From NCBI GenBank assembly GCA_049700315.1, contig JBNAVN010000005.1, forward strand, positions 12,217 to 76,216: a DNA stretch of 64,000 bases. Direction: 5' to 3'. This document shows, in pieces, positions 34,709 through 43,784 of the stretch. The DNA is from JAOAFX01 sp049700315 (GTDB lineage Bacteria; Hydrothermota; Tepidihabitantia; SM23-42; JAOAFX01). The notes beneath the pieces are model-generated. The model searched no databases and was not told the DNA's origin. It saw only the letters and a program-made list of their open reading frames with translations. The translations under genes were made by a program, and so were the position numbers. Position 1 is the first letter of the stretch. Every line of letters begins with the position of its first letter.

Positions 34709-36216
34709 AGAATATAGGATTGAAAATGGCGATTGTCATCATCCTTATTGCGGTTGGACTTTATACACTATATCCGAGTCTCAGACTTTATACTACAAAA
34801 GACCTATCCAAAGAAGAAGAAAATAGTTTGATGAGACGGGCAATCCACCTTGGACTTGATTTAAAAGGTGGAATGCATCTTGTGCTTGAGGTTGATACAA
34901 CTGGTTTGAAGGAAAAACCATCAGACCTTCGGGATAGGGCATTGGAAATTGTTAAGAATCGTATTGATGAGTTTGGTGTATTTGAGCCAACCATAGAGAA
35001 ACAGGGTAATTCGCGGATACTTGTACAATTGCCCGGTGTGGATAGAGAAAGGGCACTTAATCTTATTCGCAAGGTTGCCCATCTTGAGTTCAAGATTGTC
35101 AGTGATAAGACTCAGGATGTGATAAAGAATATTGACAAATATCTTGCCAAGAGTGATACACTTGGTTTTGAAGAACCCTTCAGTTCATACCTGTTTGGTG
35201 TGGAAGGAGACATTGGTTTTGATATTAGAGATGAAGATTCATTAAGAGCATTGATTGCTCAGGCAGAGGCAGTGATACCTCAGGATTTGCAGTTTCTTTT
35301 TGGTTCTAAGGAACTGTATCAAGGCAAAGAGGTGAAGCGCCTTTACCTTCTTAAAAGGGAACCTGAGTTGACCGGTGAGACAATTCGTGATGCTACACAT
35401 AGGCCATACCAGGGGGCTGAACTTCAATATACAGGGGCCTGGATGATTGAACTTGAATTCAAGAGAGAAGCGGCTCGGCTTTTTGCTTCTGTCACGGGCA
35501 AAAACATTGGTAAGAGACTGGCAATTGTGCTGGATGATATTGTTCAGTCCGCACCATACATAAGAGAAAGAATTCCCCAGGGCAAGGCAGTTATTACTGG
35601 CAATTTTAAGGCTGAAGAAGCAAGAGACCTCGCAATTGTTTTGAGGGCAGGTGCATTGCCTGCACCACTTAAGATCGCCGAGGAACGTTCTGTGGGTCCC
35701 TCACTTGGAAAGGATTCAATCATCAGTGGAATCCGCGCATCACTCATTGGTGCACTCTTTGTGGTTTTATTCATGCTTATCTATTACTCTCTGACCGGCC
35801 TGGTTGCAAATTTTACCCTTATCCTGAATGTCATACTGCTCGTTGGTGTTCTATCTGCATTTGGTGGAACCCTAACAATGCCTGGTATTGCAGGCATAGC
35901 CCTTACCATTGCTATGTCAGTTGATGCGAATATTCTTATCTTTGAAAGAATAAGAGAAGAATTGCATATTGGCAAAACTGTGCGGACTGCAATTGATCAA
36001 GGATTCAGTCGTGCATGGCTTGCAATATTTGATTCCAATGTTACAACGATCATTACTGGCATTGTGCTATACATATTTGGTACGGGTCCAATAAGGGGCT
36101 TCGCCCTAACCCTTATCATCGGTTTGATTGCAAATCTGATCTGTGCGGTGTTTGTGACGAAAGCTATACTTGACTATTTTACATTGAAATTTGAAGTAAC
36201 AAAGTTGAGGATATAA
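34705..36216 (+). CDS. secD: Protein translocase subunit SecD
   Basis: 503 aa. One N-terminal helix, then LGLDLKGGMHLVLEVD, the large periplasmic domains, and a C-terminal six-helix RND-type membrane block (ALFVVLFMLIYYSLTGLVAN onward) with AMSVDANILIFERIREEL and the conserved Asp-Asn-type residues. It drives late steps of Sec export using proton motive force. Two bases separate it from secF. Confidence 0.96.
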   Translation: MKNIGLKMAIVIILIAVGLYTLYPSLRLYTTKDLSKEEENSLMRRAIHLGLDLKGGMHLVLEVDTTGLKEKPSDLRDRALEIVKNRIDEFGVFEPTIEKQGNSRILVQLPGVDRERALNLIRKVAHLEFKIVSDKTQDVIKNIDKYLAKSDTLGFEEPFSSYLFGVEGDIGFDIRDEDSLRALIAQAEAVIPQDLQFLFGSKELYQGKEVKRLYLLKREPELTGETIRDATHRPYQGAELQYTGAWMIELEFKREAARLFASVTGKNIGKRLAIVLDDIVQSAPYIRERIPQGKAVITGNFKAEEARDLAIVLRAGALPAPLKIAEERSVGPSLGKDSIISGIRASLIGALFVVLFMLIYYSLTGLVANFTLILNVILLVGVLSAFGGTLTMPGIAGIALTIAMSVDANILIFERIREELHIGKTVRTAIDQGFSRAWLAIFDSNVTTIITGIVLYIFGTGPIRGFALTLIIGLIANLICAVFVTKAILDYFTLKFEVTKLRI

Positions 36217-36218
36217 AT

Positions 36219-37115
36219 ATGGAACTGATAAAAAATCCTAATCTACCTTTCATGTCCTGGCGAAAATATGGCTTCATTTTCTCAGGTGTGCTTGTGGTTA
36301 TTGCACTTTTGTTGATCTTTGTAAAAGGACCGAAACTTGGTGTTGATTTTTCAGGCGGCGCTCTTGTCTGGGTGAAATTTGAAAGATCAATAGAGGTGAG
36401 TGATGTTCGTTCTTCCCTTGCAAGGATTGGGCAGGAACAGGCATCAATCCAGAGGTTGTCTGGCACAAACGAATTTGTTGTCCGTTCAGTGACCAGGACT
36501 GATCCCGATGCATTCGCCAATGCTATCATTGCTCAACTGCGGAAAGATTTTGCTGACAATCCATTGGATCTACGGGCGAAGGAAACTGTGGAACCAAAGA
36601 TCAGTCAGGAGCTTACAAGAAATACAATAATCGGCGTCCTTGTAGCGCTCTTTCTAATGGGTATATATATCTGGTTCAGATTTGATTTCCGTTTTGGCGT
36701 TGCCTCAGTGATTTCAATATTTCACGATGTGCTGATTACGACTGGTGCACTGATTCTTACTGGCAGAGAATTTACCATTGTTGTTGTTGGTGCGCTTCTA
36801 ACAATCGTGGGGTATTCAATAAATGATACAATTGTTATATCAGACCGGGTTCGTGAGAATCGCAAAAAAGTGAGAGGTATACCTTTCATTGATTTGATTA
36901 ATACGAGTATCAATGAAACATTCTCACGAACAATCCTCACAGGCTCGTTTGTCATTGTGACTCTTTTCTGTCTGTTATTTCTTGGTGGACCAGTGATTGC
37001 AGATTTCGCCTTTACTCTTATCGTGGGTCTAATATTTGGGACTTACTCATCTACATTTGTTGTCTGTGCCCTTGTTTCTGAGTGGGAAACAAAAATTCCC
37101 CAGAAACGAAAATAG
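36219..37115 (+). CDS. secF: Protein translocase subunit SecF
   Basis: 298 aa, usual length. Family landmarks: LGVDFSGGALVWVKFE near residue 40, then the six-helix block with YSINDTIVISDRVRENRKK and INTSINETFSRTILTG. It forms SecDF with the upstream gene. Confidence 0.96.
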   Translation: MELIKNPNLPFMSWRKYGFIFSGVLVVIALLLIFVKGPKLGVDFSGGALVWVKFERSIEVSDVRSSLARIGQEQASIQRLSGTNEFVVRSVTRTDPDAFANAIIAQLRKDFADNPLDLRAKETVEPKISQELTRNTIIGVLVALFLMGIYIWFRFDFRFGVASVISIFHDVLITTGALILTGREFTIVVVGALLTIVGYSINDTIVISDRVRENRKKVRGIPFIDLINTSINETFSRTILTGSFVIVTLFCLLFLGGPVIADFAFTLIVGLIFGTYSSTFVVCALVSEWETKIPQKRK

Positions 37116-37141
37116 AGCAGCCTGAATAGAATTATCAGGAG

Positions 37142-37161
37142 TGCATCAGCTTGCTGATGCA
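37142..37161. repeat. Palindrome between secF and pgpA
   Basis: TGCATCAGC-TT-GCTGATGCA, a 9-base inverted repeat. It lies before the probable pgpA start at 37177 and was translated only if the gene is taken from the GTG at 37141, which I reject. Confidence 0.55.
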
Positions 37162-37176
37162 TTTTATCAGAATTAT

Positions 37177-37626
37177 ATGATCAGAATACTAAAAATGGGG
37201 TTCATAACTGGTTTAGGTACAGGTTATGTACCCATCGCGCCCGCTACATTTGCCTGTTTTATCGGCATCGTGCTATGGTACTTTTTGGTTGATTTTCCAT
37301 TTATCTATTGGGCAGTTTTTCTAACGCTGTTTATCTGGGGTCTGACAATCAGCCAGGAATTTGTGAAAGAGTGGGGTAAAGATCCGAGAAAAATTGTTGT
37401 TGATGAATATGCTGCAATCCTTATTCCACTTTATTTTGTTCCTAAAAAGATATTGCCGCTTTGCATTGCATTTGTTTTGTTCAGGGTTTTTGATGTGATA
37501 AAACCACCGCCATTAAGGCAATTAGAAAAACTTTCCGGTGCCTGGGGTATTATGTTTGATGACGTAGGAGCAGCGGTATATACGACAATAATAGTAATCA
37601 TAATACGGTTCTTCTTTATTATTTAA
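37177..37626 (+). CDS. pgpA: Phosphatidylglycerophosphatase A
   Basis: 149 aa from ATG 37177. Motifs: TGLGTGYVPIAPATFACFIG, KIVVDEYAAILI and FRVFDVIKPPPLRQLE with GIMFDDVGAAVY, the acidic metal sites of PgpA; three to four membrane helices. It dephosphorylates phosphatidylglycerophosphate in phospholipid synthesis. A longer frame from GTG 37141 would put a palindrome in the coding region and add a non-conserved tail; M at 37195 is another possible start. Confidence 0.88.
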   Translation: MIRILKMGFITGLGTGYVPIAPATFACFIGIVLWYFLVDFPFIYWAVFLTLFIWGLTISQEFVKEWGKDPRKIVVDEYAAILIPLYFVPKKILPLCIAFVLFRVFDVIKPPPLRQLEKLSGAWGIMFDDVGAAVYTTIIVIIIRFFFII

Positions 37627-37655
37627 CTGTATTTACTCATTTCATTAAGTGAATT

Positions 37656-38822
37656 TTATTCAAAGTTGCCTGATAAACATTTTCTCATTATCTCAAAAAC
37701 CTTCTCAATCTCCTCTTCTGTATTATAAAAATGTGGTGAAAACCTCAGACAATTGTTACGCAATGATATAATGATCTGATTCTTAACCAAATATTGATAT
37801 ATCTTTCTGGGGTTTTCTGGTTTTACAGTAATAATGCCTGACTGTGGTTCTTTTTCTGGTGTAATTATGGGAATTTTTAATTTTTTGAACCCTTCCCTCA
37901 ATTCTCTCTTTAATTTCAATATTCTTTTTTCAACATTTTTCATTCCTAATTCAAGCAGAATTTTTATATTTTCCGTGAGCGCGCTTATGCCAATCACATT
38001 TCTTGTCCCCATTTCAAACATCCGCGCATCATCAAAGAGCGGGGGAGAGACTTCAAAATTTTCAAAGCTCTTCCAATCAACACCAAGCCAACCAGTATGA
38101 AGTTTTTTCAGATTTTTGAAATTCTTTTTATTTATATACAAAAATCCTGTACCTCCTGGACCAAACAGCCACTTGCCCCCGCCTGTAGAGAGAAAATCTA
38201 CTTGTGTCATTTTTGTATCAAATGCTACAGCACCGATTGACTGAATAGCATCAACGATGAGATAAATTCCTTTGCTACTTAGAAACTTTGATAAAATTGC
38301 CAAATCAATCATTTCGCCAGTAAAGAATTGTGTATGATCAAGAACTACAGCGCGGGTTCTTTTGTTTAAGTATCTTTTGATTGCCATAACCGGATTCTTG
38401 CCACAGAGTTTAACATAGATTTTCTTAACTTCCGGAAGGTTATATTGAACAACATAATGGACAGCAGGGAAGACCTCTGACATTACAATTATTTCATCGC
38501 CTCTTGTGAATGGTAGATTGATAAGGGCGATGTAAATACCCTCAGAGGTATTATGAGTAAAGACAATTTCTTCAGGTCCAGCATTTATCAGGTCTGCAAA
38601 TGCTTTACGGCTTTTTCTTAATTTTTCAAAATAAGATTTGAAATCGTATTCTGCCTGGCTCTGGTATGTCATTATACATTGTTCAATTGCCATTTTTGCC
38701 CGCATACTCATCGGACCTGTTCCTGCATGATTCAAATAAATTGTTCTATTCGTAATCGGAAACAGCTTTCTGAATTCCTTTATTTTCTTGTCTTCATCTG
38801 TATAAGGTTGCAAAGACTTCAT
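37656..38822 (-). CDS. Class V aminotransferase (cysteine desulfurase/epimerase-like)
   Basis: 388 aa PLP enzyme. YLNHAGTGPMSMRAKMAIEQ opens the fold. VVLDHTQFFTGEMIDL and LIVDAIQSIGAVAFD give the PLP ring-stacking and Asp residues, and the Schiff-base Lys is in STGGGKWLFGPGGTGFLYI (~residue 218). No catalytic-Cys loop is obvious near the C-terminus, so an isopenicillin-N-epimerase-like or other lyase role is as likely as desulfurase. Its start lies 29 bases inside the upstream helicase gene. Confidence 0.82.
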   Translation of the reverse strand: MKSLQPYTDEDKKIKEFRKLFPITNRTIYLNHAGTGPMSMRAKMAIEQCIMTYQSQAEYDFKSYFEKLRKSRKAFADLINAGPEEIVFTHNTSEGIYIALINLPFTRGDEIIVMSEVFPAVHYVVQYNLPEVKKIYVKLCGKNPVMAIKRYLNKRTRAVVLDHTQFFTGEMIDLAILSKFLSSKGIYLIVDAIQSIGAVAFDTKMTQVDFLSTGGGKWLFGPGGTGFLYINKKNFKNLKKLHTGWLGVDWKSFENFEVSPPLFDDARMFEMGTRNVIGISALTENIKILLELGMKNVEKRILKLKRELREGFKKLKIPIITPEKEPQSGIITVKPENPRKIYQYLVKNQIIISLRNNCLRFSPHFYNTEEEIEKVFEIMRKCLSGNFE

Positions 38823-40728
38823 GAGGTATCTCCTTTAAGAATGGGGAAGGTGTTGTAAAAATAAAATTACCCTGGTAGGTCTTGCGCCTGCTTGCAGTGG
38901 TAATAAACAATTTTCTTTTTGCCCTTGTTATACCTACATACAGCAATCTTCTTTCTTCTTCATACCTTCCTTCTTCTCGGGATCTGTAATGGGGTATTAT
39001 TCCATCCTCAAGTCCGGTTATAAACACCGCTTCAAACTCCAGTCCTTTTGCATTGTGGAGTGTCATCAGGGAAACCTTTTCATTTGACCAATCATCAATA
39101 TCACTACGCAAAGATACACCTTCCAGATAATCCTGGATTGAGGCATTTGGATTATTTTTTACATAATCATTGATAGAAATCAGCAACTCTTCCACATTTT
39201 TACGACGGTCAATTTCTTCTTCGGTCTGTTTTCTTCTGAGTAGTTCAAGATATCCGGATTCATGGGCAATGCGCAGGGCAAGATCGTAGAGATTTAACTT
39301 TTTGTTCATTTTCATGAATCCTTCAAGCATTTTCACAAATGATTTTATGCCTTCTGCACTCCGTGCTACCAATCCCTTAATCTCTGAGATTCTTCTTAAC
39401 GCCTCAAAAAGCGTGATGTTCTGCTCTTTTTGAAAACTTACTATCTTATCAAGAGTTTCCTTGCCAATACTTCGGGCAGGAAGGTTTACTATTCTTCTCA
39501 GGCTTATTGAATCATTGGGATTATTGATCACCCTGAGATACGCAAGCATATTCTTTATCTCTGCCCGTTCATAAAATTTTAGTGCGCCAACCACTTCATA
39601 AGGAATTTTGTTTCGCGCCAGACATTCTTCAAAAATTCTTGATTGGTAATTTAACCGATAGAAAACAGCAATATTATTGTATTCCCTGCCTTGATAATGT
39701 TCCTCATAAATTTTCTGAGCAACATATTCTGCCTCTTCTTTATCGTTCTCTGCATCATAATATTCTATTGGCTCACCTGTTTCATTTTCACACCAGAGTA
39801 CCTTTTTCTTGCGTTCCCGATTGTTCTTGACAACCTCAGATGCTGCCTGTAATATGATTTTCGTTGAACGATAGTTCTGTTCAAGTTTTATTACCTTGGC
39901 CTCAGGGTAATCTTTTTCAAAATCAAGAATATTTCTTATTTCCGCACCGCGCCAGGAATAGATAGACTGGTCGTCATCGCCGACTACGCACAGATTGCGG
40001 TATTTCCCCGCAAGCAATTTTGTGAATTCATACTGGGCGCGATTTGTATCCTGATATTCATCAACCATAATATACCTAAATTTTTCCTGATAATGTTCAA
40101 GAATTTCTGGTTTTTTTCTGAAGAGTTCAACAGTCTTTAAAATCAAGTCATCAAAATCGAGGGCATTGAATTCTTTCAATCGTTGATTATACAATTTATA
40201 GACGGTCTTAATTATATTTGCATAGGGATTATAACTACTGGTTCGGTATTCATCAGGAGAAATCAAATTCTCCTTTGCACGATTTATGCACTGAAGGATG
40301 AAATCAGGTTTCAATTCTCTGATGTCCAGTTGCAATTCTTTCAAACACTCTTTTGTTAAAGATAACTGGTCTGCTTCATCATAGATTGTAAAATTTGAAG
40401 GAATTGCCAGATGGTGTGATTCTTTACGAAGAATTCTTGCACATGTTGAATGGTATGTTCTTACCCAGACATCTGGTTCTTCACTGTTCAGAAGGTTGCA
40501 CACCCTTTGTTTCATTTCATCCGCAGCTTTGTTTGTAAATGTAACAGCAAGGATGTTTCTGGGATTTATTCCTTTTGAAATTAGATATGCTATGCGATAG
40601 GTGATGACACGGGTCTTACCACTACCTGCACCGGCAAGAATGAGTATGGGACCATCAATTATCTGTACTGCCTTCCATTGTTCAGGATTGAGTTCTTCTT
40701 CAAAATTAGTTATTCTGCTTGTTAACAT
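38794..40728 (-). CDS. UvrD/PcrA-family DNA helicase
   Basis: 644 aa superfamily 1A helicase. LNPEQWKAV (Q motif), ILAGAGSGKTRVITYRIAYL (motif I), MVDEYQDTN (II), VVGDDDQSIYSWRGAE (III), LEQNYRST (IV), VSLMTLHNAKGLEFEAVFI (V) and EERRLLYVGITRAKRKLFI (VI) are all present. 3'-5' helicase for repair or replication restart. It lies 6 bases after rnfA, so it is probably transcribed from the rnf promoter, an odd partnership. Confidence 0.94.
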   Translation of the reverse strand: MLTSRITNFEEELNPEQWKAVQIIDGPILILAGAGSGKTRVITYRIAYLISKGINPRNILAVTFTNKAADEMKQRVCNLLNSEEPDVWVRTYHSTCARILRKESHHLAIPSNFTIYDEADQLSLTKECLKELQLDIRELKPDFILQCINRAKENLISPDEYRTSSYNPYANIIKTVYKLYNQRLKEFNALDFDDLILKTVELFRKKPEILEHYQEKFRYIMVDEYQDTNRAQYEFTKLLAGKYRNLCVVGDDDQSIYSWRGAEIRNILDFEKDYPEAKVIKLEQNYRSTKIILQAASEVVKNNRERKKKVLWCENETGEPIEYYDAENDKEEAEYVAQKIYEEHYQGREYNNIAVFYRLNYQSRIFEECLARNKIPYEVVGALKFYERAEIKNMLAYLRVINNPNDSISLRRIVNLPARSIGKETLDKIVSFQKEQNITLFEALRRISEIKGLVARSAEGIKSFVKMLEGFMKMNKKLNLYDLALRIAHESGYLELLRRKQTEEEIDRRKNVEELLISINDYVKNNPNASIQDYLEGVSLRSDIDDWSNEKVSLMTLHNAKGLEFEAVFITGLEDGIIPHYRSREEGRYEEERRLLYVGITRAKRKLFITTASRRKTYQGNFIFTTPSPFLKEIPHEVFATLYR

Positions 40729-40734
40729 AGAACT

Positions 40735-41313
40735 TTATCTCAAGCCGGTTATGCTCAAAAAAACCAGACTTATCAGTGCGAGAATTGACAATTCCATAAA
40801 CAATCGCCATGGTCTGGATATTTTTTTGATTAGATAGATCCGTTCTTTAATTGTCATAAAAATCAATATCACAACAAGATAACCCAAACCTGACGCCAAA
40901 ACAGATATTGTGGTATCTAAAAATACAAGTTTGCGATTGATGTTCAGAAATACTGTACCATAAATTGCATAATTTGTATAGAAAAATTCAGGATATTTAT
41001 CAAATAATATTGCAAGGTAAGGATAGGATTGATTCATTGCAAATCTTATATAATGAATTGTAAGCCAGGTGATAAGAATAAACAGGACAATTGCTACATG
41101 TGTGAAGTTCAGCGGTCGCAATAAGAAATAAAAAATAAACAGATTTAACCAGGCGCTGATGAGCATAATAACGATTAGAATGATACCTATCATAAGGCAT
41201 TCTTTAAGATTTACTGCATACAATATGAGGGGGCAAATACCAAGCAAAGTGTAAAGAACGATATTACTGCCGATAATATGATCTACGAGTATTGCAAGAA
41301 GGTTATTTGCCAT
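40735..41313 (-). CDS. rnfA: Rnf complex subunit RnfA, one Fe-S cysteine replaced
   Basis: 192 aa, six membrane helices. LLGICPLILYAV keeps the first conserved Cys (~residue 27). The second site, normally TTNCAVLG before VALLNIN, reads YTNYAIYGTVFLNIN, so Cys is replaced by Tyr. In RnfA/RnfE (and NqrE/NqrD) these cysteines bind an intramembrane [2Fe-2S] cluster. Overlap with rnfE is 11 bases. Identity is secure from alignment by eye over most of its length and from operon position. Confidence 0.88.
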   Translation of the reverse strand: MANNLLAILVDHIIGSNIVLYTLLGICPLILYAVNLKECLMIGIILIVIMLISAWLNLFIFYFLLRPLNFTHVAIVLFILITWLTIHYIRFAMNQSYPYLAILFDKYPEFFYTNYAIYGTVFLNINRKLVFLDTTISVLASGLGYLVVILIFMTIKERIYLIKKISRPWRLFMELSILALISLVFLSITGLR

Positions 41314-41884
41314 CGGTCTTTTTCTTTACCAATTCAAAACCTAATAATACAAGTGCGGTCATCAGAAATGCACCAGCAGGGGCATTTATAAACAACAAAG
41401 CTTTCGATGCCATATCAGGACTCAGTATGGGTTTGTTAACTAATGTGCCCTGTCCCAAAATTTCTCTCAAAATGCCTATAACGAAAACAATACAGACAAC
41501 ACCAAGCCATTTCTTTGCAGCGGCAAGCACAAATCTTAATCCTGAATTCTGAGTATTGTTGTATCTTAAACTATACAGCACAAAACTATTGATAGCTATC
41601 AAAGATATAAATACATCTAAATTGTTGCAGAGTTCAGGAAGATGATATGATAATACCTGCTTAATAATAGTAGTAATCGTACCAGTAATAATTATCAGAA
41701 CAAATGTTCTTGAAGGTTCATTCAAGAATTTAGCAAACAATAAGAAAACTATTCCTGACAAAAATAGTACAATCAATGTCACAATACCGATGCCCAGGGC
41801 ATTCAATGCTGTATCAGTTAGGGCAATTATGGGCATAACACCAAGAATAATCAAGAATCCATTTTCTCTTTGATTTTGGATCAT
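41303..41884 (-). CDS. rnfE: Rnf complex subunit RnfE lacking both Fe-S cysteines
   Basis: 193 aa from the ATG at 41884, which overlaps the rnfG stop (ATGA); a longer frame from 41941 would overlap rnfG by 61 bases. LGVMPIIALTDTALNALGIG replaces the usual LGLCPLLAVT..NALGLG, and ISLIAINSFVLYS replaces IPLIVTNCIVVGR. Both cluster-binding cysteines are therefore Met and Ser. The rest (GILREILGQGTL, APAGAFLMTALVLLGF) is typical. Six membrane helices. Confidence 0.88.
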   Translation of the reverse strand: MIQNQRENGFLIILGVMPIIALTDTALNALGIGIVTLIVLFLSGIVFLLFAKFLNEPSRTFVLIIITGTITTIIKQVLSYHLPELCNNLDVFISLIAINSFVLYSLRYNNTQNSGLRFVLAAAKKWLGVVCIVFVIGILREILGQGTLVNKPILSPDMASKALLFINAPAGAFLMTALVLLGFELVKKKTDGK

Positions 41885-42786
41885 TTCAGATAATCTTTGA
41901 ATTTTTTGATATTTTTTTGAACGCTTTTGATCAAGGCACATGATGAAATTGTCGCGCCAGTTATTGCGTCAGGTATACCAGTTTTGAATTTATCAAGAAA
42001 TTCATGTTCTCTTATTTGTTCACCAATGCCTTCGGTTTCTTTTGAATAGGTAATGATAATCCGTTCAATTGAACCATCCTTTCGTAATCCAAGAAGGTAT
42101 TTGATTGTGTCAAGATAGCCAAATGTCTCACCTGAAAACACTATTCCCAGTGTATCAGAATAGGCAATTGCATACCACAGTGTATCTTTTATTACTTCAG
42201 CGAAATTTCTGGCATCAGCAAAGATTTCCTTTTTTATGTCCTGGATTTTGCCCTGATTTAACACCGATCTGTATCTTTCCATTCCTTTCTTGATTCCTTC
42301 ACAAACTGCCTTTGAAGAAATAGTCGCACCGGTTATTGCATCAATTTCACCGCCTTCGCTCTTTAATGAAATATGTGATATTTCTTTACCGACAAATTGA
42401 TTTGTAAAAGCCGCGTCTCTGACCTTTGAACCAAGTCCCTGGGTTTCTTTGAATCCTTCTCTCTTCCCGCCGATTCTTATTCCAGTAATCTTGCCATTCA
42501 CATCAACACCTGCAGTTATCGGAATGACACCGGCATAGGCCCTTGTCCAGACTTTGAAGACGATTCCTTCTAAGTTCTTCAATGAATCATATGCCTGCCA
42601 CAGAGTTTCAGGAAGAACCGGCACAAATTCAACAGCCTTGATCACTGATTTCAGTTTGCTGAGATTAGTGTTATCTTCAGTCTGCGCAATCAACGGCTTC
42701 GTTTGAATATCTGCTATTGTGAGTATCAAGATACTACATATTATGCTAAACAACACAGGGGCTGTTTGATTCAAAAAATTTTTCAT
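41881..42786 (-). CDS. rnfG: RnfG-like flavoprotein with two FMN-binding domains
   Basis: 301 aa; RnfG is normally ~190-210 aa. N-terminal membrane anchor (VLFSIICSILILTIA), then two FMN_bind domains. Domain 1 (~80-175) has ITAGVDVNGKITGI and DAITGATISSKAV; domain 2 (~195-300) has LGLRKDGSIERIII and DAITGATISSCAL. The Thr of each (S/T)GAT motif (residues ~155 and ~279) is the expected site of covalent FMN. It is exported to the outer face of the membrane in known complexes. It lies 11 bases after rnfD. Confidence 0.9.
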   Translation of the reverse strand: MKNFLNQTAPVLFSIICSILILTIADIQTKPLIAQTEDNTNLSKLKSVIKAVEFVPVLPETLWQAYDSLKNLEGIVFKVWTRAYAGVIPITAGVDVNGKITGIRIGGKREGFKETQGLGSKVRDAAFTNQFVGKEISHISLKSEGGEIDAITGATISSKAVCEGIKKGMERYRSVLNQGKIQDIKKEIFADARNFAEVIKDTLWYAIAYSDTLGIVFSGETFGYLDTIKYLLGLRKDGSIERIIITYSKETEGIGEQIREHEFLDKFKTGIPDAITGATISSCALIKSVQKNIKKFKDYLK

Positions 42787-42797
42787 TGAAACCTCCC

Positions 42798-43784
42798 TTA
42801 TTTAATTTTTGGTTGCCACAATCTTCTATTAGTGAGTTTGTCAATCAGTGGCGTTATGAGATTCATCAGGAGTATCGCAGGTGTCACCCCTTCAGGATAA
42901 TGTGAGTAATGTCTGAAAATTGTTGTGAGTATACCGCAGCCAACTCCAAATATCCATCTGCCGTTCTTCGTTATTGGAGTAGTAACCCAATCCGTTGCCA
43001 TAAAAAAGATCGCGATCAGGACACCGCCAGTAAATAATTGAAAGATTGGATTAATACTATTGGGCATAACGAAATTTAATAATAGAAAACCAACAATATA
43101 ACCTGATACAATTCTGTAGTCAATGATTTTCAGAAAAAGCAATGCCAGGCCACCAATGATCAAGGCAATTTTGCAGGTTTCTCCTATTGAGCCTCCAATC
43201 ATGCCTGAAAACAAGGTTCTCAAGAAGTCGGGTGAATTGAATCTGTTAATTATGGTCTCGGTATTACCATAATACGCAGGATTTTTCAAGATTGTCAGTG
43301 GTGTTGCCTGACTGATCGTATCAATTCCTGAAAAAGAGCCATAGGATGGTGTACGCCATGCTGTGTTCATTATCTGTGGAAAACTTAGAGTCAAAAACGC
43401 CCTTGCAGCAAGTGCGGGATTGAGATAATTAAAACCAAGACCGCCAAATACCTGTTTCACCAGTATGATTGCAAAGCCCGAACCAATGATTGGCACCCAT
43501 AACGGAACCCCCGGCGGCAGGCTCATTGCCAATAATAGTCCAGTCAAAATCGCAGTGCCATCACTTATTGTTATCTTCTTTCCGGCAAGATATTCAAAAA
43601 CTGCCTCAGATGTTGTGCTTGATATAACACTGAGAAAGACAATCAAGAAAGCATATGTTCCGAAATTCAATATGCCGAAAACCATTGATGGAACGAGTCC
43701 AAGACATACTGCATAAACTGCTCTATTTGTACTTAGATTTGAATGAATATGGGGGGGAGCAGATACTACAAGGAGCTCATCCAT
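42798..43784 (-). CDS. rnfD: Rnf complex subunit RnfD
   Basis: 328 aa, about nine membrane helices. DTISQATPLTIL (~residues 156-167) carries the Thr of the S-x-A-T motif for covalent FMN. GFNYLNPALAARAFL and FFMATDWVTTPITKNGRWIF are conserved. It works with RnfG and RnfC in the membrane. Overlaps rnfC by 8 bases. Confidence 0.94.
   Translation of the reverse strand: MDELLVVSAPPHIHSNLSTNRAVYAVCLGLVPSMVFGILNFGTYAFLIVFLSVISSTTSEAVFEYLAGKKITISDGTAILTGLLLAMSLPPGVPLWVPIIGSGFAIILVKQVFGGLGFNYLNPALAARAFLTLSFPQIMNTAWRTPSYGSFSGIDTISQATPLTILKNPAYYGNTETIINRFNSPDFLRTLFSGMIGGSIGETCKIALIIGGLALLFLKIIDYRIVSGYIVGFLLLNFVMPNSINPIFQLFTGGVLIAIFFMATDWVTTPITKNGRWIFGVGCGILTTIFRHYSHYPEGVTPAILLMNLITPLIDKLTNRRLWQPKIK

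Noticed and set aside
37141..37176. GTG start of pgpA at 37141
   Set aside because: It would translate a perfect palindrome into a non-conserved tail; ATG 37177 begins just before the family's conserved segment.
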